This document shows, one piece after another, positions 51,071 through 63,867 of a stretch of DNA of 64,000 nt (position 1 is its first letter; every line of letters begins with the position of its first letter). Where the stretch lies: the NCBI GenBank assembly GCA_964304625.1, contig OZ199838.1, forward strand, positions 8,494,001-8,558,000, read 5' to 3'. This DNA comes from Kudoa neothunni. Its lineage: Eukaryota; Cnidaria. Made by a program: the position numbers and the translations under genes. The notes beneath the pieces are model-generated. The model had not been told where the DNA came from and did not search any database. It worked only from the letters and a program-made list of their open reading frames with translations.

Positions 51071-52432
51071 TCTTCTGCGCTAACGTCACATTTAAGATTA
51101 GCGGAAATCACCTGTGGTCACGAACAATAATTCAGTAATTGCTTCGGATTGAAAACATTCCTGTCAGGGATTATGATATTTCAGCATTTTTATTTTTGAG
51201 AAAAAATATTTTAATTTATGTATTATAATCTACGTTACAATTTATTCCCTAATATAATAAGGATATCGCGAGAGATGTTCGTTATAGCTAATGCGTAAAT
51301 TGATTAGGTTGCCATGTATATACGATAAATAATCCTTTAAAATATTAGTTATTCAATTATTTATTCCGATATTGAATTATATGATGGTTTTAAAAATATT
51401 TAAAATAAAATAATAAGATCGCACTGTAACACACGATGGTAGTTCTGCGGTGGGCAGGGGAATCACGTGTTGTTACGTAAATCCGAACATGTGAAATATT
51501 TCTCCCCAGCGCTTAAATTAATACAGATTTTGTTTCAGTGATCATTTATTAATGGCTCGATGTGTAAGTATCAAATTAACGAACGAATATTAAAGTCAGT
51601 GCGCATTCCAAATATATGTAGATGATATGATAAACGAAAACTAGTTGAATTATTAATATGAGGCTAGAAATATTGGGAGAAAGAAAATTTTTCTTGATAA
51701 GACCACGTGTTGCAGTTTAATTCGGACACTGTCAAATTCAAATCCGCAAATGACTAAAGAGTAGAGAAAAAGCTTTAACCTAATGTGGAAAATATAAATG
51801 GGAAGGAATGTAACAAAGATTCCTGATTTTGGTCTATTTAATATTATAGATCACGAAGCCTTTGGACATCAACCAACCACCACATTATATTTCAAAGTTT
51901 TTAAGGGATCTCATTGATACGTTAAAGTATAACAACTTTATTATTACAATGCAGGGGGTTGACAACGTCCGACACGCGAGAAATTCAGTATTAAAGTTAA
52001 TTTTTTTTATTAGACAGTACTTGTATAATTTTCTCGGTTTTTATAATCGATCTTTACATTAGAGGTTAGGATCGGTTCGGTTTTTTGACAAAATCTAAAA
52101 CTAAAACCGATTTAAAAATTTATTTTATAGGTTAGTATAAATTAATTTCTATTATTAACTTATAGTCTTTTAAACAAATGAACATGTTTTTAAAATAAGA
52201 AAAGGGACCAACATTTTTTTTGAGTGACATGTGTTTTAACAATTAACAAGCTTTTTTATTCAATATTACAGTGATGAAATTTGCTATTTGGAGCTATCTT
52301 GTTAAGACTTGATAATGGAAAAAGCAAAATTCAGCAAGTATGACTGCGTACTCATCAATACAATTGAGGATCTCTCGTTTATTGACGGAATCGTTTCAAA
52401 AAATTTAAAAATTAAATTTATCGAAAGTTGCT
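51071..52432. other. Upstream flank of PCNA with unassigned open frames
   Basis: Two frames may be exons of something unknown on the + strand. One runs 51862-52062 (MDINQPPHYISKFLRDLIDT), after a possible acceptor TATTATAG at about 51850. The other runs from an ATG at about 52314 (MEKAKFSKYDCVLINTIEDL) to the edge of the Merlin element at 52433. ATGGCTCGATGT followed by GTAAGT at about 51552 resembles a first exon. I cannot link them or name a product. Confidence 0.3.
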
Positions 52433-54922
52433 GGTAATGGTATACTTACCGGCTACTAACATTCGTTCTGATGCCGTGCTTATTTTTAATTATTTTTTTC
52501 ACATTTAGTAATATCATTATTAGAAAGTTGGATCATACAAAGATTATTTACAAATTTCCATTTCTAGCGTTTGACAATTCTTTACACTTAATCCTCACAT
52601 TGCTCATATAATCCACCACATGATCTCTTTCTTATTATTGTTTTCCTCATATTTAATGATTTCTGATGGATTATTAGCAGATATTACTTTATACAATATA
52701 TTATTATTATTTATTTATTGAAGGCCACGGAAATCATTTATAAATAGCAAACAACAGTAATTAGAGTTGGCATTAATTAAATAAGGAAAAAAGGGTGCAG
52801 TGGAGATTATATAAACTTTTTTTATCAAATTTAGGGATGGAATAACGTTGTTACAGCCATTTTAGTTTATATATTTTGTTCATATGATTTTCTATAAGAA
52901 ATTTAGCATGTATTTTATTTTTATTTTTTGGTTAATTGATATTATCTTTTATTTCAAAATGAGAGATTAATGTATACTACAAATCGGAATTATTCTTGGA
53001 TAAATATGACATTTATATGGAAAAAGTGTAGAGAATATCGATCTAATTATATTTTTGTGATAAGTTCTAAATATACTTTAATCCATTTTTATAGCCCCGT
53101 CGATTTTCAGTAATTTACGAAATGCGTGTTTATAATGACACCAACATTATGTTACTATGGATTAAAAGATTTCAAGCTTGATTTTTGGTTTGACCTTTTT
53201 CATATCATATTATTTATTATAATATAGTCCATCGTTATAATTATATTTTATGGGCCTTGTTTTGGGACACAACACGAAATATATTAAACTCTAACTGCTG
53301 TCATTATATATGACCTTTATTTCTTTTATTTTTCTAGCATATTCATAATTTCTGGAATATATGAACTGGGAATTATTTTAATCAACATATTATCATAAAA
53401 GTAATTTCTTGTTCGAGCACCAATAAAAAAATAGAATTTTATTCCGTCGGATAATATTTATTAATAATATTTAAATAGTTATTTAATAATTGGAATTTCG
53501 TTCCCATAACGGAACGAAACCATTCTTCCTTGAGGTAACCTTCGAGATTTGATTTGCTCGCTCCTCTTCTTATATTCTTGGGGAGCTTAAGCTTTAAACG
53601 ACCCCAACATGACTCCACAGTATTAGATTGAATCCCGCCTATATAGTATGCCACTGAGTGATGGATTTTCAAATGGTTATATCCCAGTTCTGTCAATTTA
53701 TTGTACATGGACCAGTCATCATATATATCATGGAACCTTTTAAAATACCCACTTCAATTATATGGATTAAGGTCTCTTGATTTTCTTCTTTTACCTCGAA
53801 GTATCTTACTTCTTTAAGCGTCCTTTTTCCGTTATCACCAATTGAGCATAGGCAAAGTCTGAAAATCCAAGGGCCGTCTACTCTGTTACCATATCTTTCT
53901 GAATGTGTACAAAGAGCTATTTTATATTATAGCGATTGCATATACAAATATCAGATACGCATATGATCATCAGATAATTTATCACATTCTGGATAATATT
54001 TTCTGCCACTCATATCTGCCTAAAAATCCTAGTAATAAACTATAACTCAGCTTTTTTATTACATTCTGTGAATTTCTAGAGACTAAAAATTCCTTAGTTG
54101 AGGAATGATTCCAAGAATCAGCTTTTAGATATCCCCCCTCTGTTGTTTTTTCTCTTACCATGTAAGAGGCTTTCATCTGTTTCGATGACATAGCCATCGC
54201 CAACAAATTTTTTCTCTTTGCGTGAAATAGTTGGTGCATACTGCCCTAAATTTTATAAACCAGTTTATGATGGTCAATTTTAATATTGTTTTCAACCGAT
54301 AATTTATTCCGGAAAAAACGTGCCCCTGGTGGGACAAGATTTGGTTTTGCATCTATCCATCACTATTAAAATATGTGTATACTCGTATATATTACCGTTT
54401 ACATAGATATATAGTAATATTTTCCTCATTATTTATGGGAATGCTTAATTCACTAGGTTCGTTTTGTGTTTTTGCAGACTTCATTTCTTATATATACATT
54501 GGATCGTAACCTCTGCAATTGACACACCTATTTGGAATTCTGCGGATGATTTTTTTTGATATTAAGAAATTAATATAAGAGCGCTATTATTTATGCGCGA
54601 AAAAAAAACTCATCGTCAGTTCTTATATCAACCATCATCGCTATTTCGTTCAGGTAAATATTGCGAATAGGATAAAATAATTCACAAATGAGCATAAAAG
54701 AAGTTCCTCTACCCACAATGGGGAGGATCACGGCGATGTGAATTTGATCAAATTTAGGATTAAGGTGTAAAGGAAATTGTCAAACGCTAGAAATGGAAAT
54801 TTGTAAATAATTTTTGTATGCTCCAACTTTTCTAATAATGATATTACTAATTGTGAAAAAAATAATTAAAAATAAGCACAGCATCAGAACGAATGTTAGT
54901 AGCCGGTAAGTATACCATTACC
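52433..54922 (-). mobile_element. Merlin-type element with about 150-bp terminal inverted repeats
   Basis: The left end from GGTAATGGTATACTTACCGG (52433) to about 52600 is the inverse complement of about 54780-54922, roughly 150 bp. The interior carries a Merlin/ISXO2-like transposase on the minus strand. No direct duplication is visible at the edges, which is unusual for Merlin. At 2490 bp it is more than twice the size of the Merlin at 3704-4764. Confidence 0.75.
53439..54350 (-). pseudogene. Merlin/ISXO2-like DDE transposase, interrupted
   Basis: Minus strand, in order: a degenerate ribbon end (GARFFRNKLSVENNIKIDHH, about 54320-54260), GDGYVIETDESLLHGKRKNN with the first Asp (about 54200-54130), a stretch without match, VDGPWIFRLCLCSIGDNGK (about 53890), YFEVKEENQETLIHIIEVGI (about 53790), IYDDWSMYNKL with the second Asp (about 53730), and GGIQSNTVESCWGRLKLKLP with the Glu (about 53620). 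It stops at 53439-53441. The roughly 240 bp between the KRKNN block and VDGPWIF are extra compared with other Merlin transposases and may be an insertion or intron. At least two frame changes occur. The catalytic residues are all readable. Confidence 0.8.
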
Positions 54923-55500
54923 GATTTGTGCGTACACTCATACGGACATTACTACTTTGTATATATAGATTGAGTCTTAACAATTTAATCAATATTAAAT
55001 TGTTGGAATATGGACATATTTTCAATTAATGAGGAATTCTAAATATCGTTATGGAGAATTCTGGGAAAATACTCCTCATTGTTACTTTATTATTCTTACC
55101 ATAATTATTAGTATAGCTCACAATATCAAAATAGGGTAAGAAACTATAAAAAATTAATAATAGTCCATTTTTTAGAAGCTAGAATGTATCATTCCTAATA
55201 TGGCACGGCGGCGCTTTAAGGTCGCGCCACGGGTTGCCAGAAGATTAGCGAAAAAAGTACCAACAAGTTTTTGAAAAACGTACCAACAGTTAATCCACAT
55301 AAAAAAGAGATTAAGGAGATAAAACGTGGTTATTTCAAATGTTTTTTAATTTATCTAAAATGAAATTGTTTCATTACAGTTATCTTCATAAAGGTTTGTT
55401 CTCTATGAACGCTATTACTGAATTTTCAGGCAGGTTCTATTTTGTACAATCTGTATTATAAAATAAAGTTTTCGAATAAACCAAGCTGTTTAATGTTTCG
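54923..55500. other. AT-rich sequence, no gene seen
   Basis: A less AT-rich patch at about 55200-55250 (GGCACGGCGGCGCTTTAAGG) stands out but carries no recognised feature. Confidence 0.35.
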
Positions 55501-55509
55501 GTCTTCAAT

Positions 55510-57360
55510 AATGATCTATTTTTAATTTTGATTATGTTCAATTAGGGAAAATATTCTTTCGGCAAAAGCAGAAGAATAAAGTAATGAGTGCAAGCTCATC
55601 ATTAGTTTTGAAATTAATGGATATTTAGGAACATTGCCAATTATTTTTCTGATACGTCGTACAAAAATTTTTTCGGGATCTTCGAAGCGAAAACGAGATT
55701 TGAGTCTTCGAGAGTTAATTGTCTCCATTCAATATCCAAATTGGTGTACCTCTTCATCCGATATAAGATTGGGGAATCTTGCTGCAGGGGGGTATGATAG
55801 ACTCTAGCTTACCTTCATTTACGTTACTTGGATCCATTTCCTCGAATAATCCAAGTCATTTCAATGAATTATTGTATAGAGAAAGTGATCAAATATTTCA
55901 TTTGTTAAAGGAATATTAAAATTAAATGTATTTATTTTATAATGAAGAATTCATTGTATATATGCAAGTCATTTTGGATCCGCGACAAACACTATCTAAT
56001 GGGAAGATAATTTGAAGGGTTTATTAATATTCCAAATATCCACATTTTTAATGATTTCTCTTTTCATAAATAATCGGGTAATGATTTTTACTGTGAAACT
56101 GATTGAATTGTTTAGTTTGTGTATTCGAAAGTTTTCTTGATTGGAATTCAAGATTAGATTTGTTCATTACTTGAAGTATAAAGTTTAAGAATTCAAAATA
56201 ATCATGATTGATTGGTTTATTGACTTTATGATTTATTAATTTTTCCTGATTCAAAACCATTTTTTTGATACTGCAGTAGCGAAAAAACATTTTAAGTGCA
56301 TTCCATTGATCGGGTATTCTAGAGGCGACTTGTTCGAGTTACAACCATCTTGTGCTACAAGGTCGTAATATCTTTCTAGGACAAATATCCATTATCTTTT
56401 GAAATTCCTTGTATTCACTCAAATGTTTTGAGCTATTCGAAACGTGTGTAAATACTTCTAAATCTTCCAACCCGTTCGGGAAGTTGATGACAAGCTTTAG
56501 ACGCAAATAAATTTACTGAATGACAACTGCAACCTTTCACGTAAAGCGAAGGAATTATTTGTTTCAGTAAATTTTGGACACCACTTTTGTTACCCATCAT
56601 AACATTGTATTGTCACTGGCAAATCCGATAAGATTGTGAATGGAGATATTCTTAGTCTGAAAAAAATTTATCAATGATTCAAAAATTCTTTTGTCAGTAC
56701 AATTCGTTATCTCTAATACGACCAAGTATTTGTCCATTGTCTTTTTTAACATCGACATCATAATATCGAGGCTACTAAAACTAGTTGTTTAATTGTGGAT
56801 GTATCTGTGGTTGTCATCTATTATTAATGAAAATTTTGTTGTTTGTAATTTTGACATTAAGGTTTTTAAGTAATATTTACCAATAACATGATGAAAAACA
56901 CATTTCCCTTTCGTTCGAGCACATTTAATATCTTTGCAAATAGCAGAATCTTCGCAAACATTGGCAATTAAACCAAGCAAATGATCCAAGGATGACAACC
57001 GGCAAATTGTGTTCCGCAACAAAAGCACATAATTCCAATTCTGCTTTATCTATTTTTAGAGCATATACAGCAGAACTGTTTAATTCTATATAACTATCCA
57101 TTTTCATATATTTGTGGACTGTCTCATATTTCTTAAATGCTTTTCGGTTGCTGCATGTCTTTCGATTTGTGAAGTACTCACTGAAACTTCACATTTCCAC
57201 CCACACTTTACAAAACACTTTTTCCTTGTTCTCCTTGCTCATATCAATCCATTGGATAAATCTTCGCTCTTCCAACCATTCTGTTCCTACCTTGCGTTCA
57301 TAATCTTTATATATTTTCTGTTTTGATGGTTTACTTATATCGCTTTCTCAGTCGCTATCG
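55510..57360 (-). pseudogene. hAT transposase remnant (BED finger to dimerisation region)
   Basis: On the minus strand, from about 57330: YKDYERKVGTEWLEERRFIQ then KVFCKVW, like the BED-finger start of hAT proteins; ELELCAFVAEHNLPVVI (about 57030); KCVFHHVIGKYYLKTLMSKL and TKFSLIIDD (about 56915-56810), with the Asp expected of the first catalytic position; a poorly readable middle; and finally NVPKYPLISKLMMSLHSLLY then SSAFAERIFSLIE (55640-55530), the dimerisation motif. The order fits a hAT transposase of about 600 residues. Multiple frame changes and stops make it inactive. It is not the same family as the one at 24910-26349. Confidence 0.75.
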
Positions 57361-57369
57361 TTTAGATTA

Positions 57370-58515
57370 AAGGTCATCAAGAATTACTGACCCAAAATAT
57401 ACTACATTATGCATAACAATAAAAGTTACAGAAATTAATTCAACTTGTTGAATACAACAAACTATGTAGCAAATTATTAAGACGCGCGCTATTAAGAATG
57501 AATTTGTAAGTTAAAATAGGTGTTTGTGAATGAAATTTTATCCTTATCGCATTTTCGGATATTGTTTTCCTCTTCAACTTGCGTTTCCACATAATTTAAA
57601 TATTTCCAGGTATCAACCATAGCTTTAATTAAAAAAATATAATTTATTAACAGTTCCCCTGGTTAGAAATGTATAAACTTAACATTTTAAGGAATTTTGT
57701 TGCTACAATTAAATTTGACAACTCGTTCGAGCTAGATTTTGTTTCGTTAAAACATACATTTTAAAACCCTAAAGTATAAAACTTATAGGTAGAAAAATTA
57801 ATTTCGTGAAGTAAACGGAGCTAGCTAACTGACCACGTATATTGTTCGATATACATTGGGATTACATGGAACTAATTTGACCATGAAATCAAAGAACGTT
57901 CCATTTAAAACAATAAATAGATAACATTCTCGTAGTCAGAAACTCATTTAACATATAAATGAGGAAAAAAAATAAGCTTAGGTTTATAGAATTTTGTTAA
58001 ATGATAACATTTTGGAATTTAATTGTTTGTTTTGTTTCTTTATGAGACAATATTAAAGGGTTAGATTGGGGTATTTATAATAACATCGAATTCAACAGTA
58101 AGACATATTTTGCATATTTTCGTATAATATTATACCTATACGCTGAAATAAAAATAAATAGACGTAAAAGGTATAAATTTTTAAATAAGACACTAATGTT
58201 ACTTTGCATTCATTACTTATACCTAACCGGAAACCGAGTATCATCGACTGGATTAAAAAATTTGTCTTGACGGGGAAAAAGTACCACTTTGGTACGAACG
58301 TACCAATTCTAGCAACGCCCGGGCTGCACATATCGGTATCGTGCGTGCGCCCGACTACGTTGGATTTAGAACTACCGTGCCCCAAACTAATGTTTTCACA
58401 TTGTATTCACTAGTATAACCTTATATGTAGTAGAATTTTTTTAATATAAAATAAACATTGGATAATGGAAAATCAAGCATGTAACCAAGCTACAATTTTC
58501 TCCATCCGCATATGT
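57370..58515. other. AT-rich sequence, no gene seen
   Basis: The short frames at 58092-58385 and 58204-58413 overlap on opposite strands and show no family features. Confidence 0.35.
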
Positions 58516-58517
58516 GG

Positions 58518-58605
58518 CATTAGCCTAACTTCGTTTAACCGAAATTTCAGTATCCGAAACGAAAATGCTAGGTCCCAACTTTTTCGGATAAACGGAGTTC
58601 GACTG
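58518..58605. repeat. Short foldback MITE with a Tigger-like tip
   Basis: The right end read inward is CAGTCGAACTCCGTTTATCC; the left arm (CTAACTTCGTTTAACCGAAA) is its imperfect inverse, so the roughly 90-bp unit folds back. TA follows on the right. It is similar to 16823-16896. Confidence 0.5.
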
Positions 58606-58698
58606 TACTAGAAAACGCGAAGTACAGTGCAGCAGGCTCGTACGTAATAATCGGGGAATGATGTCTCGGTTACGTAGAATCGCCGCTTTACCTACGAA

Positions 58699-59220
58699 CA
58701 GGGCGTCCACTGCTTGGTTTTTTCCCCAAGACCTTGGGTTTTTATTGAGAAACCTCTAAACATTGAGTAATGACACAAATTTATTATGTGTGACCTTTAA
58801 ATATTTATATTTTTAATAACGTATCCTACTCAGATTATATCGTGCAGTGTTTAAACATTTACGATATTGAACGACAGTACAATATATTGTTGTATCGGGG
58901 CACGATTGCACAATTGTTCAATTAACATTGTCGCACATTATTGGAAAATTTAACGTTATTTCAAAATATATCTTGAACTATGAATTAATTAATTCATTGT
59001 GAGCATATTGTATCTATACTAGACATTAAGTTTGAATGAATGTTCGCAACAATAAATTGCAATAATACGACGATAAATTTAAACTTAATATCTGTAGACG
59101 TATTTTAAGACTCGGAAGATGATTAAAACCTTTAATAGATATGATTCTATTTTTTGTTGTACTTTAGACTAGCGTTTCTCTCGACCTTGGGTTTTTTCTA
59201 AAATCCCGCTGGCAACCCTA
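58699..59220. mobile_element. 522-bp hAT MITE, relative of the one at 40070
   Basis: Left tip CAGGGCGTCCACTG, right tip GCTGGCAACCCTA; the direct duplication CCTACGAA is perfect at 58691-58698 and 59221-59228. It is inverse in orientation to 40070-40750 and lacks the nested 195-bp MITE. Confidence 0.82.
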
Positions 59221-59228
59221 CCTACGAA

Positions 59229-59740
59229 CCTGTCCGCGCATGCGGAATATTTGAGATATTCTTACTCAGGTTTATTCATATTGTAAGAATATTTAAACAG
59301 CTTAGGCCATATCTTATAATTTTATTTGTATTATTAATACGGTAAATAATGAAATTTTATAAATAGAAATATGATAGGCCCCTATTCTATTACTCTTTCA
59401 TTTAGAACAATATTTAAAGGATTAATTTAAACAATGAGAAATAATTACGACCTATAACCATGGAAACTAAGAATTCAAATTCTTAACTAAACTTACTCAA
59501 TTACAGAAATAACAAAGATTTGTTTCCTATTGTTTCTCTGTTTTTTTGGTTCTAAAAAAATCTTATATACAAAAATTTTATTCAATCACTGATACATAAA
59601 AAATAATCTGTTAGCTCTATTTGTCATCCATGAGTCATTAATTATTCGATGAACTTCTTTCCCTACATCCGAAATACCTTTCATATTGGTAGAATTTTTC
59701 TGTCTCAAAAATCTGAATAGACGTCGTAATATTCTAGAGC
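59229..59740. other. AT-rich sequence, no gene seen
   Basis: Nothing coding is recognised before the Tigger pseudogene; its own terminal repeats were not found here. Confidence 0.35.
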
Positions 59741-59749
59741 TGACAAAAT

Positions 59750-61104
59750 GAAACTGGTGATTCACAACATTTTCGTCATCTTCATCGATATCATGGTTTG
59801 TTGCATCCTAGGTTATTTTAATAAAATTGATAAGTTCCTTATCGTTGCTTTACACATGATAGATTTCTCGTGCTCTATACCTTTGGGAATTCCTGCATCA
59901 ACGGTATCGGTACTATCATTATTCATAAGCATAATAGATTTATCTGTCATCTCTATAGAATCAAAAAAACATTTTTGAAACAATTGATGATTACTTTTTT
60001 TTACCAGCTTCCAGGCATCAAAAATAGTGTGTATTTCTTCAAGGATATCGACAGGCTAGGTTTTTCTACGTTAGCATCCAACTGACTCAGCAGTCTTCCG
60101 AAGACAAATTTTTTGTAAAATATTTTAAAATTATTAATGATCCCTTGGTCAAGAAGTTGAAGAACGCCCGTTGCACCTTTGGGAAATAACACAATTGAAT
60201 ATTTTTTTATTTCAGTACCGAATGAGCCGGGGCAGTTATCAAGAAAAATGAGTAATTTTTCAATTTTTTTGGCCAAACAAATTATCAACTGATTCATATA
60301 TTTTATAAATAAAATAGATGTCATCCGTGGTTTTTTATTAGAATTAAATTCTAACGGGGAAAGTAGTTAATCCTTGGAAACATCTAGAGTTTGCGTACTT
60401 CCCTATCAAAAGGGAGGAAGTTTCTCTCCGGTCATCGAGCATCCAAGAAGAATTGTTACACGATTTTTTGGTTCTTTCGTTCCCCTGACATCTTTTTCAA
60501 ATCCAGTTATGTAACCTTTATCTAAAAAAATCAAGGAAGCAATTGGACAAATAATGCAAACTTTTACATTCTTGATAGAAAAGACTAGTCTGGTCAATAT
60601 TAAAAACATCTTCTGGCGTCAATTTTTGAAGTATATTATGAAGCTTTTCTTTCCATTCGGTGACTATATCAATGGGAACACGTCCAATTTCACCGTGGAA
60701 GGTAATATATTTTAGATTAAAATGATCTATATTCTGAACATTTCTCTTTGAAGCAACTAGTCTTGCCTTTACAATTATTTTATCAGTATCATTACTGACG
60801 TTTTTTTTAAAGTTTTTCGGGAACTATTCAAAAGTCCTGAATCTCCTTACCTTAAAACTGATTCTTTTTTCATTCAAATGCCATCCAATGTTGACATTCT
60901 CTTTATGCCAAATTTAATCATAGTCATTGTTTTTGAATATTTCGGTTCACAGATAGACTTATAATATAATATAATCTCATATTTCTCTGATAAAGTTTTG
61001 TAATTCCGAAGTTTACTAGACTTCATTTTATGTATGACTAGCGGGAACTGCCCAGCGTTGCTTGGGGAAGATTTCGCGTAGATACGTTTCTTAATAATAT
61101 TCAA
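59750..61104 (-). pseudogene. pogo/Tigger-type transposase
   Basis: Minus strand, from about 61020: KLRNYKTLSEKYEIILYY and FGIKRMSTL in the first frame, the Psq-type helix-turn-helix of pogo elements. Then, in 60609-60406, KEPKNRVTILLGCSMTGEKL, the conserved strand after the first catalytic Asp. In 60324-60001, KLLIFLDNCPGSF with the second Asp and GVLQLLDQGIINNFKIFYKK with the third. I count 29 residues between the second and third Asp, as in the DD29-30D pogo group. The C-terminal part (about 59980-59750) is acidic on this strand. The first Asp lies in a broken segment, and several frame changes make the gene inactive. Confidence 0.85.
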
Positions 61105-61109
61105 AAACT

Positions 61110-61636
61110 ATATTTAAGTTTCAAATTAACCCATGGATGCAAAATAACTAAAAAAATTTAAGTGACATACTTTCAACGATTTGGATTAGCGAAATTTAAA
61201 TTATGATCATTTCTGTGAAGTAAAATATCAACATAAATAATTTATATAATTAGATGAAATAATAGTACAACCATCTGCATTGAATTTAATCACTGAAAGT
61301 TCAACACAGCGGACGATTTCAATCGTATCTACGGACATGGTGCTTGTATTATAAAGCTTCAATCTATCTGATTACAGATTTCCTTGCCAAATCGCTATTG
61401 AGGATGCAAACATAGACTTTTTCTCATATTTTAAACCATTAATAGAACTTTCAAATATACTTATCAAATCATATACGCTAAAACCCCCGAAATAAGGATT
61501 GTATTTGCGCAAACACCCAAGTAGACAAGCCAACATTATACACAAAGATAGAAGATATCGTTTAATTAACATTTAAACAGAGCATATAAGGAAGAATATT
61601 AACTTCAACCGACCATCAGGAGGTAGTAAGCAGTTG
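61110..61636. other. Flank between Tigger and piggyBac elements
   Basis: No gene is seen. At about 61037-61070 the text ACTAGCGGGAACTGCCCAGC resembles the start of repeat family A at 28303, so a further fragment of that family or a relative may lie here. Confidence 0.35.
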
Positions 61637-61640
61637 TTAA

Positions 61641-63863
61641 CTCTTTGTGGCTAACCATTGGATCCACGATCCATGTAGAGGTATATATCTCATTCATAGA
61701 TCAAAATAACGCGCAATTTTAGTTCTAATTTCACGTAAATTACAAGCAAAACAATTTCTATCATCTTATAAAATTAGAGGGGAAAAATTTTTTCTTATTT
61801 TAATCCGTGTTTTCAACTCTTGGCCTTAATATTAAGTTGACTAATATTGGTTATGCACGACAATTAATCATCCCTCTGGTGTGTTCCAAAGCTAGAATGG
61901 CAAGTTTTGATTCACCGAGTGACTCTCTTTTGTCGGATAATGAAAGTATTGCGTCGCTTGAGTTAGAAAATTACTTAGACGAATCCTACTTGAATAGCGA
62001 TGAAAAAGAAAACAATATAAATGGTAAACAATACTTGTAAATAAATAGATTTTATATGATTAATGATTAATAAAGATGCATTCGATAACGATAACGACAC
62101 AATCAGGTAAGCTGATTAGTCTTATATTCTCCACAAGAATGGTAATAATAGACTAAAAGATAACTTTGTTTCGAAAGACGAATCAATTATCTGGTCATCC
62201 CAACCGAGATCTGGAAGAAACCCCTCCACCAATATAATAAGCTGCTAATATTCGAAAAGGGCGTCCCAATCGATTCAATAGATACAACAACACCAATCAG
62301 CACTTTCACCCTTTTTTTACTTCAAGGATGATGGATGATATTATTTTATACACTAATAGAAAAGGTTTCGACGTTTTAGCAGAAAAATGGAAATCTCCCG
62401 ATTTGGATCAATTCAAAGCGTTTACTGGCTCTACTTCTGAGTGGTGCTTATACATCTAACTTTGAAAACAAGCGAAATATTGTGGCATGAAATACACGGA
62501 AGGCCATTTATTTCGTGCCAAGATGTCCCGTGAAAGATTTAAAAGATTTCTAATTCATTAAGATTTGATGAGTATTGGAATCGAAATAATTCTGATAATT
62601 CGACCGACAAGTTGTAGACCTATAAGGGATATTTTTAATCAATTTAGTAACATCTGCAGAACAAGTTACTTACCAGGTGTAAACTTAACTGTAGATGAAC
62701 AGTTATATCCATTTCGAGGGAGAGTATCGTTTTTAGTCTATATGCCCTAAGAAGCCATCTACGTATGGTATAAAATTTTGGGTAGTTTGTGACAGCGAAA
62801 CTCCGATATGCATCCAACATAATTCCATATGCGGGTAAAGTAAACAACCAACGTGAAGCAACCACACGTTTTAACAGTAGTCGTTGATCTCACTCAGCAT
62901 TTGCTCAACTGTGGCCGAAGTATTACTTGTGACAACTTTTTCACGACTTGGAAACTTTCCCAATGTTTACACAAAAATAACACATCTATACTAGGAACTG
63001 TAAGAAAATGTCGAGCATTTATCCCGTCAGAATGTCTACCTAATAGGAGCAGACAACTATATTTATCTATGTTTGGATTTTAAAAACAGTTTACGCTAAT
63101 GTCGTACGTTCCTAAAAAGGGCAAGTGTGTAATAGTCCTTTCATTAGAGCACCGCAATGGCAGCGTAAGTTCTGGCTATAAATCCAAACCAGATATGATA
63201 TGGATTATAACGTCAAAAGATGTGGTGTTGACACCATGGACCAATGCGTTTTCCACTTACACCTGTAAGAGGAAGTGTAAAAGGTGGCCTTACGCTGTAT
63301 TTTCCCCAAATCCTAGATGTAGCCGCATTTAATGCATTTGTGGTTTTCAACCAAAAAAATCCAATGGACTTTAAAAAAGATAAATCAACTCATCGGAAAA
63401 ATTTTTTAATAACATTATCCATTGAACTAATTAAACAGCACCAGGACAGAAGATTTGCTAATCTTTAAGATTGCACACCAACCCGTAGTAAAACGGTCAT
63501 TAGAAGTAATTGAATACAGGTTCGATAATGAGGTGGTCTCTAAAAAGGATGTATACCAACATGTGAGAAAACGCTGCAAATATTGTCCCCTTGCTCTTGG
63601 CGAGGAGAAGTAAGCGAACTTGTACAACATGCAACCAAATATGTTTGCAATGAGCATTCAACCAAAAACATTATATGTATAAATTGTGGATCGAAAAATT
63701 AATTGCTCTTCTGAGCTGCTTATTTCTCTCCTGCGTCTACTTCATAGAGTATTTAAAATAAATCGGATTATTTTGTAATCCATTAATCCCAAATTTTAGT
63801 CCGATGGATCGTGGATCCAATGGTTAGCCTTAACGTAACAGTTCCATGGTTAGCCGTTACGGG
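61641..63863 (+). mobile_element. piggyBac element E4
   Basis: TTAA at 61637-61640 and 63864-63867. The left end is CTCTTTGTGGCTAACC and the right end, read inward, CCCGTAACGGCTAACC; a longer block GGCTAACCATTGGATCCACG occurs near both ends in inverse orientation (61649 and about 63820). The unit is 2223 bp with one + strand transposase. Confidence 0.88.
61897..63720 (+). pseudogene. piggyBac transposase of E4
   Basis: The ATG at 61897 (MASFDSPSDSLLSDNESIAS) opens the acidic N-terminus. Then, with frame changes: LTVDEQLYPFRGRVSFLVYM (62685-62750, first Asp), TYGIKFWVVCD (about 62770), SITCDNFFTTWKLSQCL (about 62915, second Asp), ILGTVRKCRAFIP, NVKRCGVDTMDQCVFH (about 63210, third Asp), CKRWPYAVFS and FNAFVVFNQKNP. 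A cysteine-bearing tail follows (HVRKRCKYCPLALGEEK, about 63560). All three catalytic positions are readable, and the protein is near full length for the family. About six frame changes or stops separate the pieces. Confidence 0.85.
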
Positions 63864-63867
63864 TTAA

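Noticed and set aside
58092-58413. Two overlapping frames on opposite strands
   Set aside because: They arise from the same less AT-rich patch; neither shows conserved motifs.
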